Shown in pieces: positions 8,600 to 17,552 of a stretch of DNA of 64,000 nucleotides. Numbering within the stretch: the first letter of the stretch is position 1; every line of letters begins with the position of its first letter. The stretch spans positions 6,693 to 70,692 of the forward strand of contig JAPKMW010000057.1 of the NCBI GenBank assembly GCA_026645575.1, written 5' to 3'. Below the pieces are notes generated by a model that did not search any database, was not told the origin of the DNA, and was given only the letters and a program-made list of their open reading frames with translations. This DNA comes from Caldilineaceae bacterium. GTDB taxonomy: Bacteria; Chloroflexota; Anaerolineae; Caldilineales; Caldilineaceae. Made by a program: the position numbers and the translations under genes.

Positions 8600-9418
8600 A
8601 TGCTAACGCTGCAAAATACCCAATTGACCGTTGAAATTCTCGACCCCGTCGCCGACCGTGAACGCTTTGGCGTGCGCTACTGCACCGGCGGCTACATCTT
8701 CCAGATTCATGACGCCACCCACGGCCCCCTGCTTTCCGGCCCGACCTATCCCCATAGCTTTAACTGGTTTGACGGCCAAGGCATCCCCGACGCCTTCAAC
8801 CTGTCACCCCTGAAAACCAGCGAAAGCGAACCCGTGGCGCTAATTCTCGGCATCGGCCTTTGTGATCTCAACGCCAAAACGATTCAAGAGTTTTGCCAGT
8901 GGCAGGTCAGCCAGAGTGCCAATGCCATTCACTTTACCACCCAACAGAGCTTTGATGAGTGGAGCGTAACACTGGAACGCACGGTAACGCTGCTCAATCG
9001 CACGGTGCGTTCGGACACAACGGTGCGCTGCACAGGGCGTCGCCCGGTGCCGGTGCGCTGGTTTCCCCACCCCTTCTTCCCGCAACTGCCGGCGGGCAAT
9101 GACGAGTTGTTAAAGCTCAACATTCCCGTTAGCTTTCCCGAAAGCTCGGCTTATGCGCAAGACGAAAATGGCTTTATCAACCGCAAGGGCTGGCCGTGGA
9201 CAGCCGGTTACTTCCAGGGGCTGGATCACAACGCCACCACGAATCTGATCATCATCCAGCGTCACCCGCAACTGGGCCAACTGACAGCCACTTGCAGCTA
9301 TGCGCCCGACTTCTTTCCGATCTGGGGCAATCAAAACACCTTTTCCTGGGAGCCATATCTGGAACGCACCGTCGCCAACGGTCAACAACTGAGTTGGCGG
9401 ATCGACTACGATTTCTAA
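8600..9418 (+). CDS. Conserved-looking protein of unknown function
   Basis: This 272-residue protein has no signal peptide or membrane segment and starts 12 bases after the DUF4058 gene. It is rich in aromatic and beta-strand patterns (HSFNWFDGQGIPDAFN, VRWFPHPFFPQL, SWRIDYDF), which suggests a beta-sandwich or mutarotase-like fold, but no motif is decisive. The frame has normal codon use and Gly/Ala-rich third positions like its neighbours, so it is a real gene. I cannot give a function. Confidence 0.75.
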   Translation: MLTLQNTQLTVEILDPVADRERFGVRYCTGGYIFQIHDATHGPLLSGPTYPHSFNWFDGQGIPDAFNLSPLKTSESEPVALILGIGLCDLNAKTIQEFCQWQVSQSANAIHFTTQQSFDEWSVTLERTVTLLNRTVRSDTTVRCTGRRPVPVRWFPHPFFPQLPAGNDELLKLNIPVSFPESSAYAQDENGFINRKGWPWTAGYFQGLDHNATTNLIIIQRHPQLGQLTATCSYAPDFFPIWGNQNTFSWEPYLERTVANGQQLSWRIDYDF

Positions 9419-9428
9419 CAATTCTAGT

Positions 9429-9535
9429 AACGACTCAGCCTACCCGCTCTTCGCCATACCCCCGCCGGGGTTCCCGGTGACTGGCGTCGGTTATCGGTTG
9501 CCTTTCAGGCGCGGCTGGAAGCGGGCTGAGTCGTT
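9429..9535. repeat. MITE-like element with AACGACTCAGCC ends
   Basis: AACGACTCAGCC (9429-9440) and its exact complement GGCTGAGTCGTT (9524-9535) form 12-base terminal inverted repeats. Just inside them, CCCGCT and AGCGGG continue the pairing. The interior TTCCCGGTGACTGGCGTCGG also occurs in the element at 19229-19287. It lies between two genes and overlaps the upstream open frame of the next one. Confidence 0.7.
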
Positions 9536-9566
9536 CCCAATGCTAACAACGAGAGGATCAGCTTCC

Positions 9567-10382
9567 ATGCACGTCCGCCATCTACTCATCACCCTAACCA
9601 TCGGCTTTGGCTTGTTGCTGCTGTTATACGGCAGCGTCTACAACGCCCCGCGCCTTCAGGCTGCCGGCTCGGTCATTGTCGAACAGCGCAGCGCATCACA
9701 AGCGGCTGATCCGCAAGGCGTGTTGGCCCAATTGGTTGTAACGCCGACGCAAGACAATACACTCTACGAAAGTGCAACCGGTGACATCAGCAACGGCGCA
9801 GGGGATTATTTCTTTGTCGGCACAACAGCGCGCGGTGCATCGATCCGCCGTGGTTTACTCTTCTTTGATCTGAGCGGCAAATTACCGGTCAGTGCCACCA
9901 TTGTGAGTGCGACCCTCCAGTTGCACATGTCGAAAACATCAAGTGGACAAAGCGACGTTGCCCTCCACCGGCTGTTGAAAGTGTGGGGCCAAGGCACTTC
10001 CAATGCCAATAGTAATGAAGGCGGCGGCGCCACGGCAACAACCGGTGACGCCACTTGGCTGCATACCCTCTTCAATACAACGCTCTGGCAAACCGCCGGT
10101 GGCGATTTTGTGCCGACAACCACCGCAACCCTTCCTGTTGTCGGTATAAATTTCTACCGCTGGTCTTCGCCTGGCCTGGTGGCTGATATAGAGCGCTGGT
10201 TGGCTAACCCAGCCAGCAACTTTGGCTGGGTGCTTGTCGGCAATGAGACAGAGAGCGGCACCGCCAAACGCTTTGATACACGCGAGAATCCAATCGCAGC
10301 CAACCGTCCGCAGTTGATGATTGTCTATAACACCGGCACGGCTGAACAGCAGAGCCTCTATTTGCCGCTGATCCGCCAATAA
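9567..10382 (+). CDS. Secreted DNRLRE-domain surface protein
   Basis: The start at 9567 has AGAGGA nine bases upstream; the frame is open from 9477 but that part runs through a repeat. The 271-residue product begins with a signal peptide (LLITLTIGFGLLLLLYGSVYNA). Residues ~55-250 are a DNRLRE/CBM96-like beta-sandwich: TQDNTLYESATGDISNGAGD, RRGLLFFDLSGKLP, ATLQLHM, DIERWLANPASNFGWVLVG and FDTREN match that family. Such modules are found on carbohydrate-active or cell-surface proteins. The C-terminus is LYLPLIRQ, a tail shared in form with the subtilase at 53751-57524. No catalytic domain is present. Confidence 0.82.
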   Translation: MHVRHLLITLTIGFGLLLLLYGSVYNAPRLQAAGSVIVEQRSASQAADPQGVLAQLVVTPTQDNTLYESATGDISNGAGDYFFVGTTARGASIRRGLLFFDLSGKLPVSATIVSATLQLHMSKTSSGQSDVALHRLLKVWGQGTSNANSNEGGGATATTGDATWLHTLFNTTLWQTAGGDFVPTTTATLPVVGINFYRWSSPGLVADIERWLANPASNFGWVLVGNETESGTAKRFDTRENPIAANRPQLMIVYNTGTAEQQSLYLPLIRQ

Positions 10383-10523
10383 CGACCCTGTGTTATCCAC
10401 AAAGAGGCGTGCGCCCGCCTCGGTTATACGCAAAGCAAGTTATACTCAAAGCAAATTGAGAAGATGAATTCAAGGTCAACAGTCAGAAAACCCATGACCG
10501 TGACCAATGATAAAGGGAATTTT

Positions 10524-11747
10524 ATGAGTCAGCAAGCGTTGTTTGAGTTTGAAGGGCTGTTTTCGCGCAATGTAGTTGAGCAGCGGATGATGGGGATGGG
10601 GCTGGCGCGCAAGCCAAAGTATGATTTCGCCATCTCCTATCCTGATCCCCAGTCGTTGCCGTTGCAGGGCTTGTCCAGTGCGTTACAACAGGCGCTGGCC
10701 GAGGAAGGCCCCGATCTGGCGCTCTATCTCAGCACCCAGGGCTACGGCCCGCTGCGCGAATTTATTGCGGCCAAATTAGCCCGTGATCGCGGGATGCAGC
10801 TCTCAGCCGATGATCTCATGCTCACCGGCGGCGCCGGCCAGGCCATTCATGTCACGCTGGAGTCGTTGATCGACGCCGGCGATGTGATCCTCACCGATGA
10901 CTTCACCTACAGCGGCGCTCTACACCAGATGCGTCGTTTCCAGGCCGACATTCGTGGCGTCAAGACCGATAGCGAAGGGGTCTTACCGGACGCGCTGGAA
11001 AGCGCCATGCAACAAACCCAACGCGAGGGCAAACGCGCAAAACTCTTCTACACCGTGCCGACCTTCCAAAACCCCCAGGGCTGGACCCTTTCGCTGGAAC
11101 GCCGCAAAGCGCTGGTCGGCTTAGCACAAACGTATGGCATGGCGATTCTCGAAGATGATTGCTATTCCGACCTCCGCTATGACGGACAGAATTTGCCGAC
11201 GCTCTATTCGCTCGATGGCGCCGGTCATGTCATCTATGTCAACTCCTTCTCCAAGACGATTGCCCCCGGGATGCGCACCGGCTATATGGCCGCTGCCCCC
11301 GCTTTGCTCAAGCGGGCCATGTCGGCCAAGAGTGGCGGCCCGGTGCCGCTCTTTATCACCCTGGCGATTCATCGCTTTGCCACCGGCGATCATGGCGGCG
11401 GATTGGCTTCCCACATTGAGGAGATCAACGACATTCAACGCCAGCGCCGCGATGCTATGGTGAACAGTCTGGAAGCACACTTCACCGGCGGCGCCACTTG
11501 GTTACGCCCCGAAGGCGGGCTATCCATGTGGGTCAAGTTCCCGGAAGGTACGGATCTTGTCGCCATCCGCGAAAAAGTCTTTGCCGACACCAACGCCGGC
11601 TACTCGACCGGCCCCGTCTATTCGCCCGACCGCACTTCCGGCAAAAATTTTATCCGCCTGAGCTTTGGCTACAACACCCCGGCAGAAATCACCGAAGGCA
11701 TGGCGTTATTGGCGCAGGCGTTCCGGCGCGAAGGTGTGCTTGCGTGA
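10524..11747 (+). CDS. PLP-dependent aminotransferase, class I/II (LysN/MocR-like fold)
   Basis: The start at 10524 has AAGGGA upstream; in-frame ATGs at 10464 and 10494 are weaker. The 407-residue protein is a fold-type I aminotransferase. LMLTGGAGQAIHVTLESLIDAGD binds the phosphate side, FQNPQGWTLS and ILEDDCYSDLRYD carry the conserved Asn-Pro and Asp-x-x-Tyr, and SFSKTIAPGMRTGY (~240-254) contains the lysine that holds PLP. This layout is typical of 2-aminoadipate/aromatic aminotransferases without the GntR head. It likely moves an amino group between an amino acid and a 2-oxo acid; the substrate is unknown. Cytoplasmic, upstream of the oxidoreductase gene with a hairpin repeat between them. 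Confidence 0.88.
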   Translation: MSQQALFEFEGLFSRNVVEQRMMGMGLARKPKYDFAISYPDPQSLPLQGLSSALQQALAEEGPDLALYLSTQGYGPLREFIAAKLARDRGMQLSADDLMLTGGAGQAIHVTLESLIDAGDVILTDDFTYSGALHQMRRFQADIRGVKTDSEGVLPDALESAMQQTQREGKRAKLFYTVPTFQNPQGWTLSLERRKALVGLAQTYGMAILEDDCYSDLRYDGQNLPTLYSLDGAGHVIYVNSFSKTIAPGMRTGYMAAAPALLKRAMSAKSGGPVPLFITLAIHRFATGDHGGGLASHIEEINDIQRQRRDAMVNSLEAHFTGGATWLRPEGGLSMWVKFPEGTDLVAIREKVFADTNAGYSTGPVYSPDRTSGKNFIRLSFGYNTPAEITEGMALLAQAFRREGVLA

Positions 11748-11772
11748 TGCGTGTTGCGTGAACTGTTATGAA

Positions 11773-11836
11773 CTTGCTCGTAGCCGGTCCGTGACCGGCG
11801 TTTGCGAACGCCGGTCACGGACCGGCTACGAGCAAG
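11773..11836. repeat. GTCCGTGAC palindrome, CCGG subtype, perfect 30-base arms
   Basis: Arms 11773-11802 and 11807-11836 pair perfectly around a 4-base loop. It lies between the aminotransferase and quinone oxidoreductase genes and could act as a transcription or mRNA end, though no T-run follows. Confidence 0.9.
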
Positions 11837-11864
11837 CACTCTATCGTCTGGCTTGAAAGGAAAT

Positions 11865-12848
11865 ATGATGAAAGCCATCCACGTTGATACCAAACAAGCG
11901 GATCGCCCCCTTGTTTGGAACGAAACCGCCGACCCGACCTTTGGTCCCGATGAGGTGCTGGTTGAGATTCATGCCACGGCCCTAAACCGCGCCGATCTCA
12001 TGCAGCGGGCCGGCAACTATCCGCCGCCGCCGGGGGCGCCTGACATTATCGGCTTGGAAATGGCCGGCGTCATTGCGCAAGCAGGGGCCAATGTCCAGGG
12101 CTGGCAGGTGGGCGACCGGGTCTGCGCCTTGCTGCCTGGTGGCGGCTATGCCGAAAAGGTGGCCGTACCCCAAGCCATGCTCATGCCGATTCCGGCAGGG
12201 TGGGATTTTAACACCGCGGCGGGGTTGCCGGAGGTCTACTTGACGGCCTTTGTCAATCTCTACATGGAAGCCGGCTTGCAACCGGGTGAGACGGTGCTGG
12301 TGCATGGCGGCGCCAGCGGTGTCGGCACGGCGGCGATCCACCTGCTAAAGGCCAGCGGCAATCCCGTCATCATCACGGCCGGGAGTGACGATAAATGCGC
12401 GGCCTGCACCAACCTGGGCGCTGACCTGGCGATCAACTACCGCACCGAAGACTTTGTCGAGCGGGTGCGCGCCTACACCAACGGCCAGGGTGTGGATGTG
12501 ATCATGGACATGGTCGGCGCCGATTATCTGGCGAAAAATCTTAGCCTGCTCAAGCTCAAAGGGCGGCTGGTCTTTATCTCCACCTTGAGTGGGACTAAGA
12601 CAGAAATTGATTTACGTCACTTGATGGGCAAACGGCTTCGCTTGATCGGCTCGGTGCTACGCAGTCGCGCGTTGGCCGAAAAAGTGGCGATCAAAGAAAA
12701 CTTTATGGCAAAATTCTGGCCGCTGGTGACAGCGGGGATGATCAAGCCGGTGATCGACACCATCTATCCGATTACCCAGGCCAACGCCGCCCACCAGCAG
12801 ATGGCCGAAAATCGCAACATCGGCAAAATTATTCTACAGGTAAGGTAG
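11865..12848 (+). CDS. NAD(P)H quinone oxidoreductase (PIG3/zinc-free MDR family)
   Basis: The frame is open from 11802 but its first codons lie in the preceding palindrome. GAAAGGAAA before the ATG pair at 11865/11868 marks the true start. The 327-residue protein is a medium-chain dehydrogenase/reductase of the quinone reductase type. HATALNRADLMQRAGNYPPPPGAPDIIGLEMAG is the typical N-terminal stretch (PIG3/QOR), and VLVHGGASGVGTAAIHL (~146-162) is the NADPH-binding loop. The zinc ligands of true alcohol dehydrogenases are missing, as usual for this branch. It reduces quinones or enones with NADPH in the cytoplasm. A word-repeat hairpin separates it from the F420 reductase gene. Confidence 0.9.
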   Translation: MMKAIHVDTKQADRPLVWNETADPTFGPDEVLVEIHATALNRADLMQRAGNYPPPPGAPDIIGLEMAGVIAQAGANVQGWQVGDRVCALLPGGGYAEKVAVPQAMLMPIPAGWDFNTAAGLPEVYLTAFVNLYMEAGLQPGETVLVHGGASGVGTAAIHLLKASGNPVIITAGSDDKCAACTNLGADLAINYRTEDFVERVRAYTNGQGVDVIMDMVGADYLAKNLSLLKLKGRLVFISTLSGTKTEIDLRHLMGKRLRLIGSVLRSRALAEKVAIKENFMAKFWPLVTAGMIKPVIDTIYPITQANAAHQQMAENRNIGKIILQVR

Positions 12849-12907
12849 ACAGGTACACAAGGAAATAGGGCGTACCAACCTGTCTACCTGTCTACCTGTC
12901 TACCTAC
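12844..12907. repeat. Word-repeat hairpin (ACCTGTCT words)
   Basis: GGTAGACAGGTA at 12844-12855 pairs with TACCTGTCTACC downstream. The right side (12878-12907) is three tandem copies of ACCTGTCT plus ACCT, so several registers of pairing are possible. It begins inside the stop region of the oxidoreductase gene. Confidence 0.75.
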
Positions 12908-12918
12908 AAGGAGGAAGT

Positions 12919-13587
12919 ATGACCAAACCAACCATTGCCGTCATCGGCGGCACGGGGGCGGAAGGCTCCGGCCTGGCGGTACGCTGGGCGGCGGCGGGCT
13001 ACCCAGTGGTGATCGGCAGCCGCAGTGCCGAAAAGGCGGCGGGCGCAGCGGCAGAATTGAGCCAACCCTTGCCGGCCAATAGCGCCCCCATGACCGGCGT
13101 TGCCAACGGCGAGGCGGCGGCGCAAGCGGATATTGTCGTCCTCAGCGTGCCCTATGACGCCCAAGTCGGGACGATTGAACAGATTGTGGCCGGTTGTCAA
13201 GGCAAAACGGTGATCACAGTTGGCGTGCCGCTTAAGCCGCCCAAGGTCTCTACCGTCTGGCATCCACCGGGAGGATCGGCGGCACAGGAAGCGCAGGCGC
13301 AACTGGGCGAAGGGGTGCAGGTCGCCGCGGCCTTTCAGAATGTCGCCGCCGGCCATCTCAAGGATCTAAGCTGGCAACCCAACTGTGACGTGCTGGTGAC
13401 CGGCGATAGCAAAGCCGCCAAACAGGCCGCCATCGAGTTGGCGCAAGCCGCCGGTTTTGTCGCCATTGACGCCGGGCCGCTAGCGAATGCGTCGGTCGTC
13501 GAAGGGTTGACCGCGGTGTTGATCGGCATCAACGCCCGCAACAAAGTGCAGGGTAGTGGGATTCGGATCACTGGCCTGCCAGCGTAA
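12919..13587 (+). CDS. npdG: NADPH-dependent F420 reductase
   Basis: This 222-residue protein carries the N-terminal Rossmann motif IAVIGGTGAEGSGLAVRWAAAG and the NADP-phosphate site GSRSAEKA. DIVVLSVPYDAQ and VQVAAAFQNVAAGHL are characteristic of F420H2:NADP oxidoreductases (Fno/NpdG). The enzyme passes hydride between NADPH and the deazaflavin F420 in the cytoplasm. AAGGAGGAAG is a strong ribosome site. Its presence implies that the organism makes or uses F420, a known trait of some Chloroflexota. The length matches the family norm of about 220. Confidence 0.92.
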   Translation: MTKPTIAVIGGTGAEGSGLAVRWAAAGYPVVIGSRSAEKAAGAAAELSQPLPANSAPMTGVANGEAAAQADIVVLSVPYDAQVGTIEQIVAGCQGKTVITVGVPLKPPKVSTVWHPPGGSAAQEAQAQLGEGVQVAAAFQNVAAGHLKDLSWQPNCDVLVTGDSKAAKQAAIELAQAAGFVAIDAGPLANASVVEGLTAVLIGINARNKVQGSGIRITGLPA

Positions 13588-13598
13588 TCTATGGTATC

Positions 13599-14501
13599 AT
13601 GGTCAGTATGATAACACAAGCAGGATTAGCAATACAAACCATCCAAGAACAGTTGACCAACGTTCTATCGCAACTGCTGGCTGGGCAGCCCATACAGCTT
13701 GCCTATCTGTACGGGTCAGCCGCCAGCGGTCACACCCACCAGTGGAGTGACATCGACATTGGGGTGGTCTTTGATCCGGCTGCGCCCCTGGATGATTACC
13801 AGCGGTTTATGCTGACGATCACGGTTGAAGCCGATTTGGAACAGTATTACCAACGTTCCGCCTGTGAAGTGCGCCGGATTGATAACGCCCCATTACGTGT
13901 ACAAGGCAACGTCGTGACCAACGGCAAGTTGCTCTACAGCAAGGATGCCCGATTTCGGGTGGCGTATGAAACCCAAATTCGCCAGGCATACTTTGACTTT
14001 TTGCCGGTGATTACACAGCAGTGTGACGCTTATTTTGCCCGAGCGCTTGCTACAGCCAAAGACAAAAAGTTTATGTTTGAACGGAACAAAGTACAAAGCA
14101 TTCTCAAGAATCTTGATGAGTATGTGGGTGAATTACAAAAGCTGGCGCAACTGGAACGCACGGCCTTTCTCGCCAGTTCGCTGCATCAGAATGCGACAAA
14201 GTATTGTTTGCAAACTGCGGTTGAATGCTGTATCGACCTCAACAATCACCTGATTGCAACGCTGGGCTTTCGGGCGCCGGAAAGCTACGCCGACACCTTT
14301 GCCGTGCTAGGTGAGGAAGGCATTCTGGACGAACCATTTGTCAAAACCGCACGCCAGATGGTCAGCGTGCGCAACCGAGTGGTGCATCTCTACTGGGCCG
14401 TTGATAATATTCTGCTCTACGACATTCTGCAACATAATCTGAACGATTTTATTCGCTATAAAACCCAGATTCTTACCTTCATCGCCGATTTTCCCCAGTG
14501 A
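13599..14501 (+). CDS. Fused MNT nucleotidyltransferase - HEPN (HepT-like) protein
   Basis: One 300-residue frame holds both halves of an MntA/HepT-type module. Residues ~15-140 are a minimal nucleotidyltransferase with the motif GS-X10-D-X-D (Gly39-Ser40 ... Asp51-Ile-Asp53). Residues ~150-295 are a helical HEPN/DUF86-like domain with the ribonuclease motif R-X4-H-X-Y intact (Arg258, His263, Tyr265). In described type VII toxin-antitoxin systems these are two genes, with MntA adenylylating a Tyr next to the HepT motif. Here they are one polypeptide. A second ATG at 13608 is possible, and no clear ribosome site is seen. It starts 11 bases after npdG. Toxin-antitoxin function is inferred from motifs. 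Confidence 0.85.
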   Translation: MVSMITQAGLAIQTIQEQLTNVLSQLLAGQPIQLAYLYGSAASGHTHQWSDIDIGVVFDPAAPLDDYQRFMLTITVEADLEQYYQRSACEVRRIDNAPLRVQGNVVTNGKLLYSKDARFRVAYETQIRQAYFDFLPVITQQCDAYFARALATAKDKKFMFERNKVQSILKNLDEYVGELQKLAQLERTAFLASSLHQNATKYCLQTAVECCIDLNNHLIATLGFRAPESYADTFAVLGEEGILDEPFVKTARQMVSVRNRVVHLYWAVDNILLYDILQHNLNDFIRYKTQILTFIADFPQ

Positions 14502-14512
14502 TTGCTGGAAAA

Positions 14513-14573
14513 CCGCTCGTAGCCGGTCCGTGACCGGCGTCCCCATCGCCGGTCACGGACCGGCTACGAGCGG
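14513..14573. repeat. GTCCGTGAC palindrome, CCGG subtype
   Basis: Perfect 27-base arms (14513-14539, 14547-14573) surround a 7-base loop, in the gap between the convergent MNT-HEPN gene and the minus-strand gene ending at 14581. It could serve both as a bidirectional end. Confidence 0.88.
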
Positions 14574-14580
14574 GTAATGG

Positions 14581-15867
14581 TTACTCCGTAGGATGCCAGT
14601 TCGCCATGTGTTGGGCGTGGGTTTGTAGGTATGCGCCTGGCGTGAAATGGTGGTCATAAAAGCCTAGATCCAGATGCTGTGCCTGTAAGAAAATGCGGGC
14701 AAAGATCGATGGCGCCGTCGCCGGGAAGCGGCCAAAGCGGTCATAGATGTATTGCGCCATGTGGGCGACACAGGCTTTGGCGTCCTCGCTGTGAATGGGC
14801 GCACCGGTGCGTATTTTGGCCGTTTCCCGCCACGGCCCTGGCGTCTCCGCATGAAAGGGGCCGCCAGGGCCAAACTTGCGTTCGACAAAGGCGTCAACCG
14901 CGGCCCGCATACTCGGGTAATGGGGTGGACAGAAACCAGCAAAGACGCCGGGGAGACCAGTCGGGTTGGGCGTCGTCCAGCGTGGGTTGCGGTCGTAGTG
15001 AAAACCCAGCCCGGGTACGGTTGGATCGCCGCTGCACCCCAAAACGGTAAAAGCATCCAAGCCGGTAAACATCCAGCCGCCTAACCCCATTGCTTGTAAG
15101 ATTAGATTGCCGGCGTAACAAGCTGTCGATAACTCGGCCATGCACATGGTCAGGCAGTTCTGTTCGATCTCGCTCAATGGCGCCGGGTTGTCCACATCGA
15201 CCAGATGATGAAACTGTTCCAGCCCCGGAATGCGCTCGTCGTGAATGTTATTGTAAATACAGCCACCGTTTTGCACCATAAAAAAGAGGACGCCAATCAG
15301 ATGCTGCGCCAAATCCGCCACTGGGATCAACAAGGTGCTGCCCGGTGCATTGGCGCACCAGGTGTTGTGTCCATCCATCGCCGTTGGCGGCAAGTGGAGC
15401 CGCCCATCGGCCACTTTGCGAATGAGCGAGCGATGGGCATTCAACCAAGCGGCGACATCAACTTGACCCTCTTGATCGGGTTCAACCAGCGCTGGTGCAT
15501 CACGGGTGGCGAAGAAGTAGACGCCGTTGTCATCCGTGTAAAAAAGCTCGGTCGTATGCCAGCCTGCCGCCGAGGGAATGGTGCGTCCGCCCGCTGCCGC
15601 CGGATAGTTGGCAACGTGGGGCAGGTCGGGCCGTTGACGCGGAAGAAGATAATGCCAGCCGGTGTTGCCGGTCATGGTAGTCAACAGCAGCAACTGTTCT
15701 AACGCGCTTAAGGGCAATGGTTCAGTGGTGGAGGTATAGGCCAGCGGACCGTCTGGCAGTGAGCCGCCCAGGGGGAAACGTCGCGAGCGTCGCCCCAGCA
15801 ATGCTTCAACAAGGGGAAAGGTCACGGCCGTGGCAAGACCGACTGATTCACTTACATAGGAATTCAT
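14581..15867 (-). CDS. Nitroreductase-like protein of unknown function
   Basis: The start at 15867 is chosen because TGAGGTA lies just upstream and the preceding open frame (to 16104) does not look coding. The 428-residue protein begins with FPLVEALLGRRSRRFPLGG, reminiscent of the RRSxR start of nitroreductase and SagB/ThcOx-type flavoenzymes, followed by PLSALEQLLLLTTMTGNTGW. There is no signal peptide or membrane segment. Several Cys and His residues (TWCANAPG, NNIHDERIPGLEQFHH, MCMAELSTACYAG) are present, but no metal motif is recognised. The family call is tentative. It is read toward the MNT-HEPN gene. Confidence 0.6.
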   Translation of the reverse strand: MNSYVSESVGLATAVTFPLVEALLGRRSRRFPLGGSLPDGPLAYTSTTEPLPLSALEQLLLLTTMTGNTGWHYLLPRQRPDLPHVANYPAAAGGRTIPSAAGWHTTELFYTDDNGVYFFATRDAPALVEPDQEGQVDVAAWLNAHRSLIRKVADGRLHLPPTAMDGHNTWCANAPGSTLLIPVADLAQHLIGVLFFMVQNGGCIYNNIHDERIPGLEQFHHLVDVDNPAPLSEIEQNCLTMCMAELSTACYAGNLILQAMGLGGWMFTGLDAFTVLGCSGDPTVPGLGFHYDRNPRWTTPNPTGLPGVFAGFCPPHYPSMRAAVDAFVERKFGPGGPFHAETPGPWRETAKIRTGAPIHSEDAKACVAHMAQYIYDRFGRFPATAPSIFARIFLQAQHLDLGFYDHHFTPGAYLQTHAQHMANWHPTE

Positions 15868-16109
15868 AGAAAATACCTCAGGCCCGTGGATAGGGTTCGC
15901 TTCACATTGAGTTTGACAAACAAGAATCGCTGGTAATATTGGTCGGTTGGTGTTTTTTGGGTTTGCCTTCACTCTACTATGAAAGCCGACACCAACCAAA
16001 ACGCCGACACACCTACCACACCATAACGAGCATTGTGAGGAATTAGGCACGTCCCATACCGGTTTGGATGAGGGCGTGTGAACTCCTCGAAACGTTGGTA
16101 ACACATGAA

Positions 16110-17552
16110 TTAGTGCGCTGACACCTGAGATCGGGCGATGCGGCGGCGTAATTTGATCGCCAAAATGATACTCAAGACAATGGTTTCCAGGGTGGAAGAG
16201 ACGACCAGGGCGAGAGGGATGGCATAGAGACCAATACGCGGGACAAAGAACGCCATCAGCGCCGTGCGCATGAGCAATTGACCGGCGTTGGTAAAGAGGG
16301 GCGTGCGGGTATCGCGCATAGCAATCAGGCCGCGACTAACAATTTCGGTAGCGATGTGGGAAGGCAGCCCTAGCGCATAGATCAACAAGGCCGAGAAGGT
16401 AGCTTCGCCAGCCACTGCCGTAAATTCGCCCCGTTCAAAAAGCAGACGGATGACATCGCGCCCGGCAAAGTAGATGGTGGCAAAGGCCGCCAAGGAAAGG
16501 GTGCAAACAACCAGCAGCACCTGAAGCAGAAGGCGCGCCAGAGGCCGCCACGCTTTGGCCTCGGCGCGGTCGGCCAGACGCGGAAAAGCGGCCAAGCCGA
16601 CGGCATAGCCAAGTAGCGTCACTGGCAGGTTTGCCAGTAAAGAAGCATTGTAAATCGCCGGGAGGGTGACCAACTGCGCGGTCATGGAAGCAAAGGCTGT
16701 ATCCACAATCGTCCCGGCATAGTTCACCATAGCCGACAGGCCATTGGGAATGAGCAAGAAGACCACTTCCCGTAAGTGGCGATCCGTCGGCGCCCAGGTA
16801 AACCAGCGATGGCCGCGGAGAACGGCAAAACCAGGCGAGAGCAGAAGCACTTGCAAGGCAGCGCCCAGAACGGTGCCGAACGTTGGCCCATAGACACCAA
16901 GATCGGGGTAAAGCCGTGCAGCCAGAATGCCGGCAATGAGGGAGGTATTATAGGTGAGGATCGAGATTGCCGGCAGCAGAAATTGATTGCGACTATTTAA
17001 GACAGCAGTGGCAACACTACCCACACACAAAATCAACGGTTGCAACAGTTTAATGCGTGTCAGGGTAACCGTTAGCTGGGCGGTTTCAGCATCAAAGCCT
17101 GGGGCGAGGATGTAGCGCACAAAAAAAGGCGTGAAGATTTCCAGCAGCAAAATGATCACAACCATCGTTACCAACAGCGCCGTAAGCACTAGACTTACCA
17201 ACCGTTGAGCGGCGGCGCGACCTTCCTGGCGCCCTGTCCCTAAAAGTACCGGGATCATGGCATTTGATAAAGTGCCGCCGGCGATCAAAATAAAGAGGGT
17301 ATCCGGCAGGCGGAAAGCAGCATAGTAAGCGTTGGCCTCCATGCTGACACCAAATTGGCTGTTAAAGAGCATCTGACGCACGGCGCCCATGACCGCAGAG
17401 AGCAAGTAGGTCGCCATGAGGATGGCGCTGGCTTCCGTAATCGAAAATTCATAGTGGATGATTCGGCGCAATTGCAATGTCCGCAGCGTGCGCCACAGTC
17501 CCCCTTGCTCTTTTTTGGGGTGAACACCCAATACTTCTTCCTCAACGGCCAT
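16110..17552 (-). CDS. murJ: MurJ-type lipid II flippase family membrane protein
   Basis: The start at 17552 is preceded by AAAGGCAAAGGGC; the upstream frame to 17690 runs through short repeats. The 480-residue protein has about 14 hydrophobic segments. It carries the family signature in SQFGVSMEANAYYAAFRLPDTLF and LIAGGTLSNAMIPVL (~60-105 region), plus RGLIAMRDTRTPLF near the end. MurJ proteins move lipid II across the cytoplasmic membrane for peptidoglycan synthesis. Related MOP-superfamily exporters move other lipid-linked sugars, so a non-essential paralogue is possible. The gene is not next to other cell-wall genes. Confidence 0.85.
   Translation of the reverse strand: MAVEEEVLGVHPKKEQGGLWRTLRTLQLRRIIHYEFSITEASAILMATYLLSAVMGAVRQMLFNSQFGVSMEANAYYAAFRLPDTLFILIAGGTLSNAMIPVLLGTGRQEGRAAAQRLVSLVLTALLVTMVVIILLLEIFTPFFVRYILAPGFDAETAQLTVTLTRIKLLQPLILCVGSVATAVLNSRNQFLLPAISILTYNTSLIAGILAARLYPDLGVYGPTFGTVLGAALQVLLLSPGFAVLRGHRWFTWAPTDRHLREVVFLLIPNGLSAMVNYAGTIVDTAFASMTAQLVTLPAIYNASLLANLPVTLLGYAVGLAAFPRLADRAEAKAWRPLARLLLQVLLVVCTLSLAAFATIYFAGRDVIRLLFERGEFTAVAGEATFSALLIYALGLPSHIATEIVSRGLIAMRDTRTPLFTNAGQLLMRTALMAFFVPRIGLYAIPLALVVSSTLETIVLSIILAIKLRRRIARSQVSAH

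Noticed and set aside
9477..9566. Upstream start of the DNRLRE protein
   Set aside because: The first 30 codons run through the MITE-like element and would put a charged stretch before the signal peptide; the ATG at 9567 has a proper ribosome site.
12878..12907. CRISPR-like direct repeats
   Set aside because: The repeat unit is 8 bases with no spacers; other direct repeats in the window are equally short and contiguous. No cas gene is present.
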